From Bosea sp. 29B (GTDB taxonomy: Bacteria > Pseudomonadota > Alphaproteobacteria > Rhizobiales > Beijerinckiaceae): 64,000 nucleotides of DNA. Positions within the stretch are counted from its first letter, which is position 1; each line of letters starts with the position of its first letter. Shown here piece after piece: positions 16,863 through 27,024 of this stretch. Position numbers and translations under genes: made by a program. The stretch spans positions 4,249,027 to 4,313,026 of the forward strand of contig NZ_LR733817.1 in assembly GCF_902506165.1 (NCBI RefSeq), written 5' to 3'. The notes beneath the pieces are model-generated. The model had not been told where the DNA came from. It worked only from the letters and a program-made list of their open reading frames with translations, and searched no databases.

Positions 16863-17360
16863 TCAGCCTTCCGCCGGAGCCGCGAGACGGGCGAGAACGG
16901 CGTCCTTGTCGAAGCCTTCGCCCTCGCGCGCCGCGATCTCGGCGATCTCGCCGTCGCGCGGCGCATCGAGTTTCATCTGCAGCTTCATGCTTTCGATCGT
17001 GACGATGGTCTCGCCGCGCTGGACGCTGTCGCCGACGCGCTTGTGGACCACGATGACCGTGCCCGGCATCGGCGCGCGCACGACGTTCGCGCCGCCGCCG
17101 CCGGAGGCTTCGGCTGCGGCATCGAGCCGGCGCAGCGCGAAGCTGCGCCCATTCAGGCGGATGATGGCGCCATCGGCGCTGCCAGCGCGGGCGAAGGCGA
17201 CCGGCTCGCCGTCGACAGTCAGCCGGTGGCTGCCATCGCCGGCCTCGTCGAGGCTTTCCACGACATGCCGGCGGCCGTCGACAGAGAGCACCAGATGCGG
17301 CCGGCGCGCCAGGATCGTGACGTGGTGGACGGTGCCGTCGAGATCGAGCTTGAGGACCAT
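16863..17360 (-). CDS. Biotin carboxyl carrier subunit (C-terminal part of a split AtuF)
   Basis: A 165-residue protein. Residues 1-85 are beta-rich and resemble the BT (core-binding) domain that joins carboxylase subunits. Residues 92-163 are a biotinyl domain with Lys126 in ESMKLQ as the biotin site (ESMK instead of the commoner EAMK). In Pseudomonas AtuF and in methylcrotonyl-CoA carboxylase alpha, this region is fused to the biotin carboxylase. Here it is a separate gene starting two bases after the carboxylase stop, with its GGAGG inside the last codons of that gene. It should shuttle carboxyl groups between the 17363-18862 product and AtuC. Confidence 0.88.
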   Translation of the reverse strand: MVLKLDLDGTVHHVTILARRPHLVLSVDGRRHVVESLDEAGDGSHRLTVDGEPVAFARAGSADGAIIRLNGRSFALRRLDAAAEASGGGGANVVRAPMPGTVIVVHKRVGDSVQRGETIVTIESMKLQMKLDAPRDGEIAEIAAREGEGFDKDAVLARLAAPAEG

Positions 17361-17362
17361 GC

Positions 17363-18858
<1,496 letters not shown>

Positions 18859-18862
<4 letters not shown>

Positions 18863-20682
18863 GCGTCGCCTGTGATCTTGAGGCCGTGAAGGGGGCCGCC
18901 CGGCGCAAGCCAGGCGGCGGGGACGGGCACGGGCAGGCTCATCAGCACCTGCGCCATCGCCTTGCCCTGCGGATCATGCCGCAGCGAGGCGATGCCGCCG
19001 CCGCCGAGCGCGCGATGCATCACAAGGTTGAAGCCGCCGAGGCCCGGCCAGTCGAAGCGCTCGACCTTGCCCTGGACATGGTGGGCGAAGTGCCTGCCGA
19101 CTGCCTCCGGCGTCAGCGCGCGGCGCAGCCAGGGCAGGAAGGCGGCATCGCGCGCGATCACGCCGATATTGGCGATGTCGCCCTTGTCGCCGCTGCGGCC
19201 GAAGGCGAGGGCGACGAGCGGGACGGTGGCTGTCTCGCCAGCGACCTCCGAAACATCCGCGCCTGCGCTGGCAGGCGAGGGGGCGTTCGTGGCCGCTACA
19301 GGGATATGCGCCGGCACCGGCAGGTTCGTCTCGTCGAAGCTGACGGTCGGCTGCAATTGCGCCTTGTCGATCAGGAAGGAGAATAGCCGGATCACCGGCT
19401 GCGGCTCGGGCCGGCCGCCGGCGAAGCCGGTCAGGCTCTGCGCCATCGCGGTCGCGGCCGGATAGATCTCGCGGGCGAATATCTGCAGCGCTTCCTTGGA
19501 AGGATGGCGCACGCCGATCTTGAGCACGACCTCACGCGTCGCCCGCGCCCTGCTTCCGGCGCCATAGCTCGCCTCGGCACCAAGCGTCTCGACCGATGTT
19601 TCGGCGAAATCAGGGAAACCGGCCGCGCGGATCAATCGGCCGCAGCGGGCAAGGATCGCCTTGGCAACCGCTTCCGCCCGCTCGGCAGCATCATCGCCGA
19701 CGATCATCATCGTCGCCGCGCAGCGATAGCCGTCGGCATAGGTGGCGCTGACCTTGTAGCTTGCTGACGGCGCCCGTCCGCGCGCACCGGCAACTCGGAC
19801 GCGATCCGGGCCGGACGCCTCAAGCGTCACCTGCGACCAGTCGCAAGTGACATCGGGCAGCATATAGGCGGCGGGATCGCCGACCTCGTAGACCACCTGC
19901 TCGGCGATGGTGGCAGGGCTGATGCGCCCGCCGGTGCCCTCGGGCTTGCCGATCTCGAAGCTGCCATCGGCGCGGCAATCGGCGAAGGGGAAGCCCATAT
20001 CGGCCCAGTCGCCGGCGATTTCGCGCCAATCGGTGACGATGCCGCCGGTCGCCTGCGCGCCGCATTCGAGGATATGGCCGGCGAGGCTCCCCGCCGAGAG
20101 CCGGTCGTAATCCTCGACCGTCCAGCCGAATTCATGGATCAGCGGGCCGAGCACCACGGCCGAGTCGACGCAGCGCCCGGTCACCACGACATCGGCGCCC
20201 GCCGCGAGCGCGGCGGCGATCGGGAAGGCGCCGAGATAGGCGTTGATGCTGGCGATCCTGTCGGGGAAGGGCGCGCCGGAGAACATCTCGATGACGCCGG
20301 CAGCGCGCAGGCGCTCGGCTTCGCCCGAGAGGTCGTCGCCGGTGACGATCGCGACCTTGAGCTCGACGCCGACCTCCTTGAAGGCGGCGAGCAACGCGTC
20401 GCGGCAGGCTTCCGGATTGACGCCGCCGGCATTTGTGACGACGCGGATGCGCTTCTGCGCGATTTCGCGGGCGAGCGGCTTCATCACCAGCGAGACGAAG
20501 TCGGTGGCATAGCCGAGCGCCGGGTTCTTCGCCTTCATCCGGGCGAGGATCGACATGGTGATCTCGGCCAGATAGTCGAGCACGAGATAGTCGATACCGC
20601 CCTGCCGGACGAGTTGGCGCGGCCCCTCCGGGCTGTCGCCCCAGAAGCCGGCGCCGCAGCCGATGCGGATGCTCTCCTTCAT
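18859..20682 (-). CDS. atuA: Acyclic terpene utilisation protein AtuA (DUF1446 plus C-terminal AtuA-like domain)
   Basis: A 607-residue cytoplasmic protein. Residues 1-450 form the AtuA/DUF1446 domain, beginning MKESIRIGCGAGFWGDSPE with the characteristic GGVNPEACRDAL and VVTGRCVDSAVVLGPL. Residues about 500-605 form the smaller domain with AFGRSGDKGDIANIGV. The protein is required for growth on citronellol or geraniol in Pseudomonas, but its reaction is unproven. ATG 20682 is chosen because it starts five bases after the enoyl-CoA hydratase stop. The open frame to 20892 lies inside that gene. It is the strongest single marker that this is an atu locus. Confidence 0.9.
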
Positions 20683-20687
20683 GGCGC

Positions 20688-21470
20688 TCACCGCCCGGTC
20701 CAGGCCGGGGTACGCTTCTCCGCAAAGGCAGCGAAGCCCTCGCGCGCATCCTCGGTGCGAGCCATGTTCGCCAGCATGAACTGGGCGTATTCGAGCGCCG
20801 TATCGGTCGACATCTCGCGGATCTTGGCGAGGCTCTGCTTGCCCAGGCGAATGCCGGTCGGCGATTTGTCGACAAGCCGGCCGACCAGCCACGCGGTCTT
20901 CGCATCGAGCTCATCAGCCGGCACGGCGTAGTTGACGATCGCGCCAGCTTCCGGATCGCCCGCCTTGATGGTCTCGCCGGTGAGGCAGAGCTCCATCAGC
21001 CGGCGATAGGGCAGGACCCGCATCAGATAGGGCAGGATCATCATCGGGAAGAGCCCGACCTTGACCTCGGTCACGCCGAGCAGGACGTCGTCGCGCGCCA
21101 CGACCAGATCGCAGGCGCAGATCAGGCCGAAGCCGCCAGCCAGCGCATGGCCGTTGACCCGCGCCACCAATGGCAGCCGGCAGGCATCCATCCGGCGCAG
21201 CAGGCCGGCGACGTAGTGGCGGGGATCGGCCGCCTCGATGGTGAAGGGCGTTCCGTCCGTGTTCGGCTTGAGGTCGCCGCCGGCGCAGAAGGCCTTGTCA
21301 CCGGCGCCGGTCAGGATGACCGCGCGCACCTCGGGATCGGCCTCGGCCTGGTCGAGTGCGGCGACGATGCCCTCGGCAACCGCCTCGTTCAGGGCGTTGC
21401 GGCGGCTCTCGCGATTGATCGTGACGACCAGCGCCGCGCCTTCGCGTCGGGTGATGACCTCTTCGCTCAC
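20688..21470 (-). CDS. atuE: Enoyl-CoA hydratase, probable isohexenylglutaconyl-CoA hydratase
   Basis: A 260-residue crotonase. The oxyanion-hole segments are GAGDKAFCAGGDL and ALAGGFGLICACDLV, and the trimer-forming C terminus ends in FAEKRTPAWTGR. First gene of the leftward atu operon, so it most likely hydrates isohexenylglutaconyl-CoA, the product of geranyl-CoA carboxylation. GTG 21470 (MSEEVITRREGAALVVTI) with AGGGA upstream is the likeliest start. A TTG at 21512 would add 14 residues that crystallise no known family feature. A TTGACA promoter with an operator-like dyad lies at 21514-21542. Confidence 0.83.
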   Translation of the reverse strand: MSEEVITRREGAALVVTINRESRRNALNEAVAEGIVAALDQAEADPEVRAVILTGAGDKAFCAGGDLKPNTDGTPFTIEAADPRHYVAGLLRRMDACRLPLVARVNGHALAGGFGLICACDLVVARDDVLLGVTEVKVGLFPMMILPYLMRVLPYRRLMELCLTGETIKAGDPEAGAIVNYAVPADELDAKTAWLVGRLVDKSPTGIRLGKQSLAKIREMSTDTALEYAQFMLANMARTEDAREGFAAFAEKRTPAWTGR

Positions 21471-21513
21471 GGTTCCATCCCTGCGCGGCTCGCTGAGGGA
21501 GCCTTCGCTCAAT

Positions 21514-21542
21514 AAATGATTTCAATTCATTTGAGCTGTCAA
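21514..21542 (-). promoter_or_regulatory. Promoter and operator of the leftward atu operon
   Basis: On the minus strand a consensus TTGACA (21542-21537) is followed after 17 bases by TCATTT (21519-21514). Between them and overlapping the -10 is the dyad TGATTTCAATTCA (21517-21529, plus strand), flanked so that AAATGA and TCATTT form 6-bp arms. It matches the TGAAT-N3-ATTCA pattern found at three other sites near the TetR gene and the liv operon. A repressor bound here would cover the promoter core. Confidence 0.6.
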
Positions 21543-21615
21543 TAGCCGTTCCCGAGCCAGGGTATGTGAAACAGTGCTCAAATGGATTATCTGATTTTGC
21601 TGAGGCAACCGTGCG

Positions 21616-21644
21616 TTGACAGTGTTGCGCGTCACTGATGAAAT
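21616..21644 (+). promoter_or_regulatory. Candidate promoter of atuD-atuB
   Basis: TTGACA at 21616-21621 is followed after 17 bases by TGAAAT at 21639-21644. It lies 75 bp upstream of the atuD GTG, in the AT-richer divergent gap. The -35 is consensus and the -10 is weak, so this is a moderate candidate. Confidence 0.4.
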
Positions 21645-21719
21645 AGGCTCAATAAGATCGAGGCACCGAATGGTGCGATGCTCGCACCGCTGCGTGACGA
21701 GGCGAGGGAGGAGATCAAC

Positions 21720-22931
21720 GTGAACGCCGTGAACGGTAGCAACCGCGCCAATGCCTTCGGTCTCGACGAGGAGCAGAATGCGATCCTCGACGGCGCCGAC
21801 CGCTATGCCCGCGCCGAGCTCTATCCGCTGTCGCAACGCATGGACGACGAGGAGTGGTGGCCGGACGAGGCCTTCCGGCATATCGGCGCCAGCGGCTTCC
21901 TCGGCGCGACCATCCCCGAGCAATATGGCGGGGCGGGGCTCGACCTGCTTCAGGCCGGACTGGTGCTTCAGGGCTTCAGCCGCTGGAACCACGCCATGGC
22001 GCTCTCGGTCGTCGCCCATGACAACCTCTGCGCCAACAACATCTATCGCAATGGCAATGAGGAGCAGCGGCGGAGATATCTGCCCGATCTCTGCTCCGGC
22101 AGGACGATCGGCGCGCTCGGCCTGACCGAGCCGGGGGCAGGCTCCGACGCGCTCGGCTCGATGCGCACCACGGCGCGCCGCGAGGGCGATCACTACATCC
22201 TCAACGGCAGCAAGATCTTCATCACCAACGGCCCGGTTGCCGACGTGCTCCTGGTCTACGCCAAGACCGACAGGGAGCGCGGCGCCCACGGCATCTCCGC
22301 CTTCATCGTCGAGAAGGACTTTCCCGGCTTCAAGGTTGCGCAGAAGCTGGTGAAGATGGGCTATCGCGGCAGCCAGACGGCGGAGCTGCTGTTCGAGGAT
22401 TGCCGCGTCCCGGCCGCCAATCTCGTCGGCGCCGAGAATCAGGGCGTCGCCATCGTGATGAGCGGGCTCGACCTCGAACGGGCTATGATCTCGCCGCTCT
22501 GCCTCGGCGTCGCCGAGCGGGCGCTCGACCTTTCGATTGACTACGCCAAGACGCGCAAGCAGTTCGGCAAGCCGATCGGCGCCTTCCAGATGGTCCAGTC
22601 GATGCTGGCCGAGATGTATGTGCTGGTCGAGACCATGCGCAGTTTCAGCTATCGCACGCTGGCCGAGGCTGCGCCGCTCGAAGTCGGCGGCGGCGGGCGC
22701 GGCGACATCCATCGCTTGACCGCGGCCTCGGTGATGTATGCGGCGCAGGCCTGCCACGATGTCCTCGACAGGGCCGTGCAGGTCCATGGCGGCGCCGGCT
22801 ATATCTGGGAATCGGAGATCAACCGGCTCTTCCGCAGCACCAAGCTGCTCGAGATCGGCGCCGGCACCACCGAAGTCCGCAAGATGATCATCGCCGGCGA
22901 ATTGCTGAAGGGGATGGACCGCCATGGCTGA
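21720..22931 (+). CDS. atuD: Acyl-CoA dehydrogenase, probable citronellyl-CoA dehydrogenase
   Basis: A 403-residue flavin acyl-CoA dehydrogenase. LTEPGAGSDA and FITNGPVADV are FAD/substrate segments. The catalytic base is placed as in isovaleryl-CoA dehydrogenase: Glu in GLDLERAMI, while the usual IYEGT glutamate position reads IGAGT. That arrangement suits branched-chain substrates such as citronellyl-CoA. The GTG at 21720 follows GGGAGGAG at ideal spacing and is preferred to the ATG at 21678. The last 8 bases overlap atuB, showing coupling. AtuD is favoured by the neighbours, though isovaleryl-CoA dehydrogenase cannot be excluded. Confidence 0.83.
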   Translation: MNAVNGSNRANAFGLDEEQNAILDGADRYARAELYPLSQRMDDEEWWPDEAFRHIGASGFLGATIPEQYGGAGLDLLQAGLVLQGFSRWNHAMALSVVAHDNLCANNIYRNGNEEQRRRYLPDLCSGRTIGALGLTEPGAGSDALGSMRTTARREGDHYILNGSKIFITNGPVADVLLVYAKTDRERGAHGISAFIVEKDFPGFKVAQKLVKMGYRGSQTAELLFEDCRVPAANLVGAENQGVAIVMSGLDLERAMISPLCLGVAERALDLSIDYAKTRKQFGKPIGAFQMVQSMLAEMYVLVETMRSFSYRTLAEAAPLEVGGGGRGDIHRLTAASVMYAAQACHDVLDRAVQVHGGAGYIWESEINRLFRSTKLLEIGAGTTEVRKMIIAGELLKGMDRHG

Positions 22932-23808
22932 GCCGGTCATCGATGCCAGCGAGCTCGGCCTGGACGATGCCGATCTCGCCGTGTTGCTGACGGTCTACGG
23001 GCCGGAGGCCTTCGCCGGCAAAACCGTCCTGATCTCGGGCGGCGCCGGTGGCATCGGCCGGGCCACTGCCTGGCTGCTCGGCCGGATCGGTGCGCAGGTC
23101 ATCATCGCCGGGCGCGACGAGGGCAGGCTGGAGGCAGCGGCTGCGGCGATGCGCGCCGCGGGGCTGAAGGCTGCGGGCAGGACAGTGAATGTCCGCGATC
23201 CCGCGACGATCGTGGCGCTGCACGATTGGATCGCCGCCGAATTCGGCGGCATCGACATCCTCGTCAACAGCGCCGGCGGCCAGTTCCCGCAGGCCGCGAT
23301 CGATTTCTCGACGAAGGGCTGGAATGCCGTCGTCGACACCAATCTCAACGGCACCTGGTATATGATGCAGGAGGCCGCCCGGCGCTGGCGCGACGCGAAG
23401 CGGCCGGGCAGTATCGTCTCGATCGTGGTGGTGACGCGCCAGGGCCTGCACGGCGTCGCCCATACCATCGCGGCACGTGCCGGCGTAGTCGGTTTGACCC
23501 AGGCGCTGGCGGTCGAATGGGCGCCGCTCGACATCAGGGTGAACTGCATCGCGCCGGGCGCGATCGAGACGCCGGGCTGGCGCGTCTATGCTCCCGAGCA
23601 GATCAAGGCCTATCCGCGCTCCAATCCGATGATGCGCACCGCGACGACCTGGGAGGTCGCGGAGGCCTGCGCCTATCTCTGCGGCCCGGCCGCGGCCTAT
23701 GTCACCGGCGAGGTGCTCCACGTCGCCGGCGGCGCGCAACTCTGGGGCGAGACCTGGACGATCCCGCGCCCGGCCTTCTTCGATGGCCCGGGCAGCACTG
23801 GCGGGTAG
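22924..23808 (+). CDS. atuB: SDR-family dehydrogenase of the terpene cluster
   Basis: A 294-residue short-chain dehydrogenase of the 2,4-dienoyl-CoA-reductase-like type. LISGGAGGIGRAT binds the cofactor, NSAGG follows, and GEVLHVAGGAQLWGE is near the C terminus. The usual catalytic tyrosine is absent: the YxxxK region reads VAHTIAARAGVVGL, so a standard Tyr-Lys pair is not seen. AtuB of Pseudomonas is the positional counterpart, acting on terpene alcohols or aldehydes or on an unsaturated acyl-CoA. It overlaps atuD by 8 bases and converges on the TetR gene. Confidence 0.78.
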   Translation: MAEPVIDASELGLDDADLAVLLTVYGPEAFAGKTVLISGGAGGIGRATAWLLGRIGAQVIIAGRDEGRLEAAAAAMRAAGLKAAGRTVNVRDPATIVALHDWIAAEFGGIDILVNSAGGQFPQAAIDFSTKGWNAVVDTNLNGTWYMMQEAARRWRDAKRPGSIVSIVVVTRQGLHGVAHTIAARAGVVGLTQALAVEWAPLDIRVNCIAPGAIETPGWRVYAPEQIKAYPRSNPMMRTATTWEVAEACAYLCGPAAAYVTGEVLHVAGGAQLWGETWTIPRPAFFDGPGSTGG

Positions 23809-23817
23809 GTGATGATC

Positions 23818-24552
23818 TCAGCGCGGCCGAGCGGAAGCGGGCTTCGCCGGGACAATCCCGGCCGCAGCTTCGAGCCGGGCCGTCGCCGTCTCCAGCCGGG
23901 CGACCACGCTCTCCATCGGGGAAGCCGCCTCGCTGTCGAGCGCCAGGCCGTGATGCACCAGATTGGTGATTGCGTCAGCCATCTCGGCCGGGTCGAAATC
24001 GCCTTCGCCACGCAGGAAGGCCCAGGTGCGATGCTCGATGCAGCCGAAGACCAGGTCGCGCACCAGGCTCGGCGAGGTCTCGGGCCGCAGATCGCCAGCG
24101 GCAATGCCGACCTTGACCACGTCGACCAGGCGATTGGTGTAGGCGCGGTTCAGCTCGAACAGATGCGAGCCGCGATAATCGGGTGCCGGCCGGATCTCCT
24201 GGAACATCAGGCGCGACAGCGCCGGGTCGCGGTGGATCGAGGTGAGGTGGGTGTAGACGATGAAGCGGATCTGGTTCCAGCTGCCGCGCACTGCGGCGAA
24301 CTGCTCGGCATCGTCGCGCAGCATCTCCTCGAACCAGTGTTCGACGACCTTGACCAGCAATTCGCGCTTGTTGGCGAAGAAGCGGTAGATGCTGCCCTCG
24401 ACCACGCCGGCGCGCAGCGCGATGTCGGTGATCAGCGCGTCGTTATAGCCCTTCTCGACGAAGACCTCCTTGGCCGCGGCCATGATGTCGGAGATGCGCC
24501 GCTCGGGCGGGAGCCGGTTGACCTGGCGCTTCAGGGCATTGCGGGGCGGCAT
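23818..24552 (-). CDS. atuR: TetR-family regulator of the terpene/transport cluster
   Basis: A 244-residue TetR protein. Residues 20-65 form the DNA-binding domain (ISDIMAAAKEVFVEKGYNDA, then ALRAGVVEGSIYRFFANKREL), and the remainder is a helical ligand domain. ATG 24552 has AAGGATC six bases upstream; a TTG at 24624 would add 24 residues. Acyl-CoA-type ligands are usual for TetR proteins in such clusters. A dyad variant of the shared TGAAT-N3-ATTCA motif lies 130 bp upstream of its start, suggesting autoregulation. The symbol is given by analogy of position to Pseudomonas atuR. Confidence 0.75.
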   Translation of the reverse strand: MPPRNALKRQVNRLPPERRISDIMAAAKEVFVEKGYNDALITDIALRAGVVEGSIYRFFANKRELLVKVVEHWFEEMLRDDAEQFAAVRGSWNQIRFIVYTHLTSIHRDPALSRLMFQEIRPAPDYRGSHLFELNRAYTNRLVDVVKVGIAAGDLRPETSPSLVRDLVFGCIEHRTWAFLRGEGDFDPAEMADAITNLVHHGLALDSEAASPMESVVARLETATARLEAAAGIVPAKPASARPR

Positions 24553-24682
24553 CGATGATCCTTGCTGAGGCGAAGCGGCGGCGCGCTGGCGGGCCTCGTA
24601 GAGCCTGTCGAGGGGTTTGCGCAACGCCGGGTCGTCGCTGCCTGCGTCGTGACGCTTCAGTCGCGTCCCGGCATTGCCCTAA

Positions 24683-24695
24683 TAAATATCATTCA
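24683..24695. promoter_or_regulatory. Operator-like dyad between TetR and nitronate monooxygenase genes
   Basis: TAAAT-ATC-ATTCA differs by one base from the perfect TGAAT-N3-ATTCA pattern. It lies in an AT-rich patch between the divergent TetR gene and the second nitronate monooxygenase gene and could serve either. Confidence 0.45.
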
Positions 24696-24889
24696 TCACT
24701 ATCGCGCCGCAAGCAGGAACGCGAGGTACGCCGGAAGGCCGGCCGAGACGCTGTCGCTGCGTATTCGGACTGGATGGCCATGTCGGGTTTCGCAGGTGAG
24801 GAGGCTCGCGGAAGGGCTGCTAAGTCGCGTTCATTGTGTTGGCGTCCGGGCGCGGACCGGGAAGTGTCGTGTTGTCAGGGGAGGGATCC

Positions 24890-25852
24890 TTGCAGTTGCC
24901 TGCCGCTTTCGCCGGACGCCTGCGCGTTCCCGTCATCGCCGCGCCGATGTTCCTGATCTCGGGACCGGACCTTGTCGTGTCCTGCTGCTGCAATGGCGTC
25001 GTCGGCAGCTTTCCGGCGCTCAATCAGCGGACCACGGCCGGCTTCGCCGACTGGCTCGATGAGATATCGGAGCGACTGGGCGGAGCGGGTGATACCGCGC
25101 CCTTCGGTGTCAACCTGGTGGTCCATCGCAGCAACCCGCGGCTGGAGGCCGATCTTGCAGTCGTGATCGAGCGCAAGGTGCCGCTGGTCATCACCTCGCT
25201 CGGTCTCAACCGCGACCTGATCAAGGCCGTGCATGGCTATGGCGGATTGGTCTTCCATGACGTGATCAATCTCGCCTTCGCCGCCAAGGCGGCCGACGCG
25301 GGCGTCGACGGGCTGATCGCCGTCTCGGCCGGGGCCGGTGGTCATGCCGGGCCGCTGAATCCCTTTGCGGCATTGGCCGATATCCGCCGCATCTTCGACG
25401 GCACGCTGGTGCTCGGCGGGGCGCTGAGCACTGGTGCCCAGGTCGCGGCGGCCCGGATGGCGGGTGCGGACATGGCCTATCTCGGCACGCGCTTCATGGC
25501 GACGAAGGAGAGCATGGCGCCGCAGGCGCTGCGGTCCATGCTGCTCGACGCATCGGCCGCCGACATCGTCTACACCCCGGCGATCAGCGGCGTGCACGGA
25601 AATTTCCTGCGCCCGAGCATCGTTGCGGCGGGGCGCGATCCCGACGATTTCAGCAAGCCTGCGAGCTATGATTTCGGCGCGACGGAAGCCAAGGCCTGGC
25701 GCGATATCTGGGCGGCGGGGCAGGGCGTCGGCACGATCGATGACCTGCCTGCGGCAGCCGATCTTTGCCGGCGATTGGCTGATGAATACGAGGGCGCGCT
25801 GGCTGGTGCCGCTCGCCTGTCGTGCCGGGTGGCTGATCAGCCGGTGGGCTGA
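24890..25852 (+). CDS. Nitronate monooxygenase-family flavoenzyme
   Basis: A 320-residue FMN barrel enzyme of the NMO family. APMFLISGPDLV is the N-terminal loop, and GAGGHAGPLNPF carries the catalytic histidine; LGGALSTG binds phosphate. A frame opens at 24836 (GTG), but a TTG at 24890 is directly preceded by AGGGGAGGGATCC and begins MQLPAAFAGRLRVPVIAAPM, where the family starts. It lies between the TetR gene and the liv-type transporter operon in a region with shared operator motifs. It may belong to the same regulon, perhaps acting on an acyl intermediate instead of a nitronate. Substrate is unknown. Confidence 0.83.
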   Translation: MQLPAAFAGRLRVPVIAAPMFLISGPDLVVSCCCNGVVGSFPALNQRTTAGFADWLDEISERLGGAGDTAPFGVNLVVHRSNPRLEADLAVVIERKVPLVITSLGLNRDLIKAVHGYGGLVFHDVINLAFAAKAADAGVDGLIAVSAGAGGHAGPLNPFAALADIRRIFDGTLVLGGALSTGAQVAAARMAGADMAYLGTRFMATKESMAPQALRSMLLDASAADIVYTPAISGVHGNFLRPSIVAAGRDPDDFSKPASYDFGATEAKAWRDIWAAGQGVGTIDDLPAAADLCRRLADEYEGALAGAARLSCRVADQPVG

Positions 25853-26184
25853 GCCGGGTTCATTGAGCTGGGGATCGGGGACGGGTGTCGAATGGTGTGG
25901 CTGGTTGGCGCGAAAGGGGTACTTCGGGCGGACTCGTGCGAAAATTCGCAGCTGCCGACAGGGTGGAATCCGGTCGGCGAAAGAGTTGACAGCACAAGAT
26001 GAATTCTATTCATTAGCTGTATCGAGCTGACGCATATTGAGCCAACAAGCCAGCGCAGCGGGGAGGATGCCGTGGGAGTCAACGCCGTTCGCGCGGCGGC
26101 GCCATATGCGCGCCGGGTGCCCGCAGATGTCGCGGTTGGGGTCGTCGAGTGCGGCCTTCCAGCCGGCCGTTCCGGGTGTCTCGA
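25853..26184. other. Intergenic leader of the liv-type transport operon
   Basis: This 332-bp gap holds no gene. It contains a promoter with an embedded operator at 25987-26014, listed separately, followed by about 170 bases of leader before the livG ATG. No riboswitch or attenuator structure was recognised in the leader. Confidence 0.6.
25987..26015 (+). promoter_or_regulatory. Promoter and operator of the liv/acyl-CoA ligase operon
   Basis: Consensus TTGACA at 25987-25992 is followed after 17 bases by TTCATT (26010-26015), a weak -10. The perfect dyad ATGAAT-TCT-ATTCAT (26000-26014) occupies the spacer and -10. Its core TGAATTCTATTCA matches the motif at the atu promoter and near the TetR gene, so the same repressor probably acts here. 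Confidence 0.6.
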
Positions 26185-27024
26185 ATGAATGAGATTCAAT
26201 ACCGCTCCGCCGCGAGCGTCGCAGGCGCGCCCGTCGCGCTGTCCTGCACCGGGATTGAGCGCGTCTTCGGTGGCCTGCGGGCGCTGAAGGGCGTCTCGCT
26301 CGACGTCCGGCAGGGCGAGATTCTAGGCCTCGTCGGCCCGAACGGCTCGGGCAAGACCACCATGGTCAACGTTATTACCGGCTTCTACCCGCCCAATGCC
26401 GGCAAGGTCAGCCTGTTCGGCGAGGACATCACCGCGCTGAAGCCGCATCGCGTCGCCGCCCGCGGCGTCGCCCGCACCTTCCAGAACCTGGCCCTGTTCA
26501 AGGGCATGAGCGTCCTCGACAACATCCTGATCGGCCGCCACACCCACATGAAGCCGAGCGCGCTCGGGGCGCTGTTCTACTGGTGGTGGGCGGAGCGCGA
26601 GGAACTGGCGCACCGGCGTGTCGTCGAAGAGATGATCGAGTTCATGCAGCTGCAGGACATCCGCGACGAGCCGGTCGAGGTCATCCCGCTCGGCCTGCAA
26701 AAGCGCGTCGAGCTGGCGCGCGCGCTCGTCGCCGAGCCGCGCCTGCTGATCCTGGACGAGCCCATGGCCGGCATGAACCAGGAGGAGAAGGAATACATCG
26801 CCCGCTTCATCCTCGACGCGCGTGAGGCGCACGGCGTCACCACCCTGATCATCGAGCATCACATGGACGTGGTCACCTCGATCTGCGACCGCGTCGTCGT
26901 CCTGAGCTATGGCGAGGTGATTTCGGAAGGCGAGCCGCAGGCGGCGATCTCGCATCCGAGCGTGGTCAGCGCCTATCTCGGCGAGCGCGCCGCCAAGCGC
27001 CATCAGGCCGGGAGCGCGGCATGA
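26185..27024 (+). CDS. livG: Branched-chain-type ABC transporter ATP-binding protein
   Basis: A 279-residue ATPase of the LivG type. Walker A is GPNGSGKTT, Walker B is [11 protein letters not shown], and the H-loop is in IIEHHMDVV. The signature reads [14 protein letters not shown], a known LivG variation of LSGGQ. ATG 26185 begins the conserved protein; an upstream GTG at 26149 adds only 12 residues. A fourth copy of the TGAAT-N3-ATTCA dyad spans the start codon. It overlaps the acyl-CoA ligase start by four bases. With LivH, LivM, LivF and a binding protein it forms an importer, here probably for a carboxylate instead of leucine. Confidence 0.92.
   Translation: MNEIQYRSAASVAGAPVALSCTGIERVFGGLRALKGVSLDVRQGEILGLVGPNGSGKTTMVNVITGFYPPNAGKVSLFGEDITALKPHRVAARGVARTFQNLALFKGMSVLDNILIGRHTHMKPSALGALFYWWWAEREELAHRRVVEEMIEFMQLQDIRDEPVEVIPLGLQKRVELARALVAEPRLLILDEPMAGMNQEEKEYIARFILDAREAHGVTTLIIEHHMDVVTSICDRVVVLSYGEVISEGEPQAAISHPSVVSAYLGERAAKRHQAGSAA
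26186..26198. promoter_or_regulatory. Operator-like dyad at the livG start codon
   Basis: TGAAT-GAG-ATTCA has perfect 5-bp arms and lies across codons 1-5 of livG, 185 bp downstream of the promoter operator centre. A second repressor site could block elongation or help DNA looping. It could also be chance within coding sequence, since no spare codon constraint can be judged. Confidence 0.35.

Noticed and set aside
22840..22890. Apparent loss of the catalytic glutamate in AtuD (IGAGT instead of IYEGT)
   Set aside because: Isovaleryl-CoA-dehydrogenase-type enzymes place the base elsewhere, and the expected Glu is present in GLDLERAMI.
26690..26730. Apparent loss of the ABC signature motif in LivG (PLGLQ)
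   Set aside because: LivG proteins commonly have variants of this form; not evidence of inactivity.
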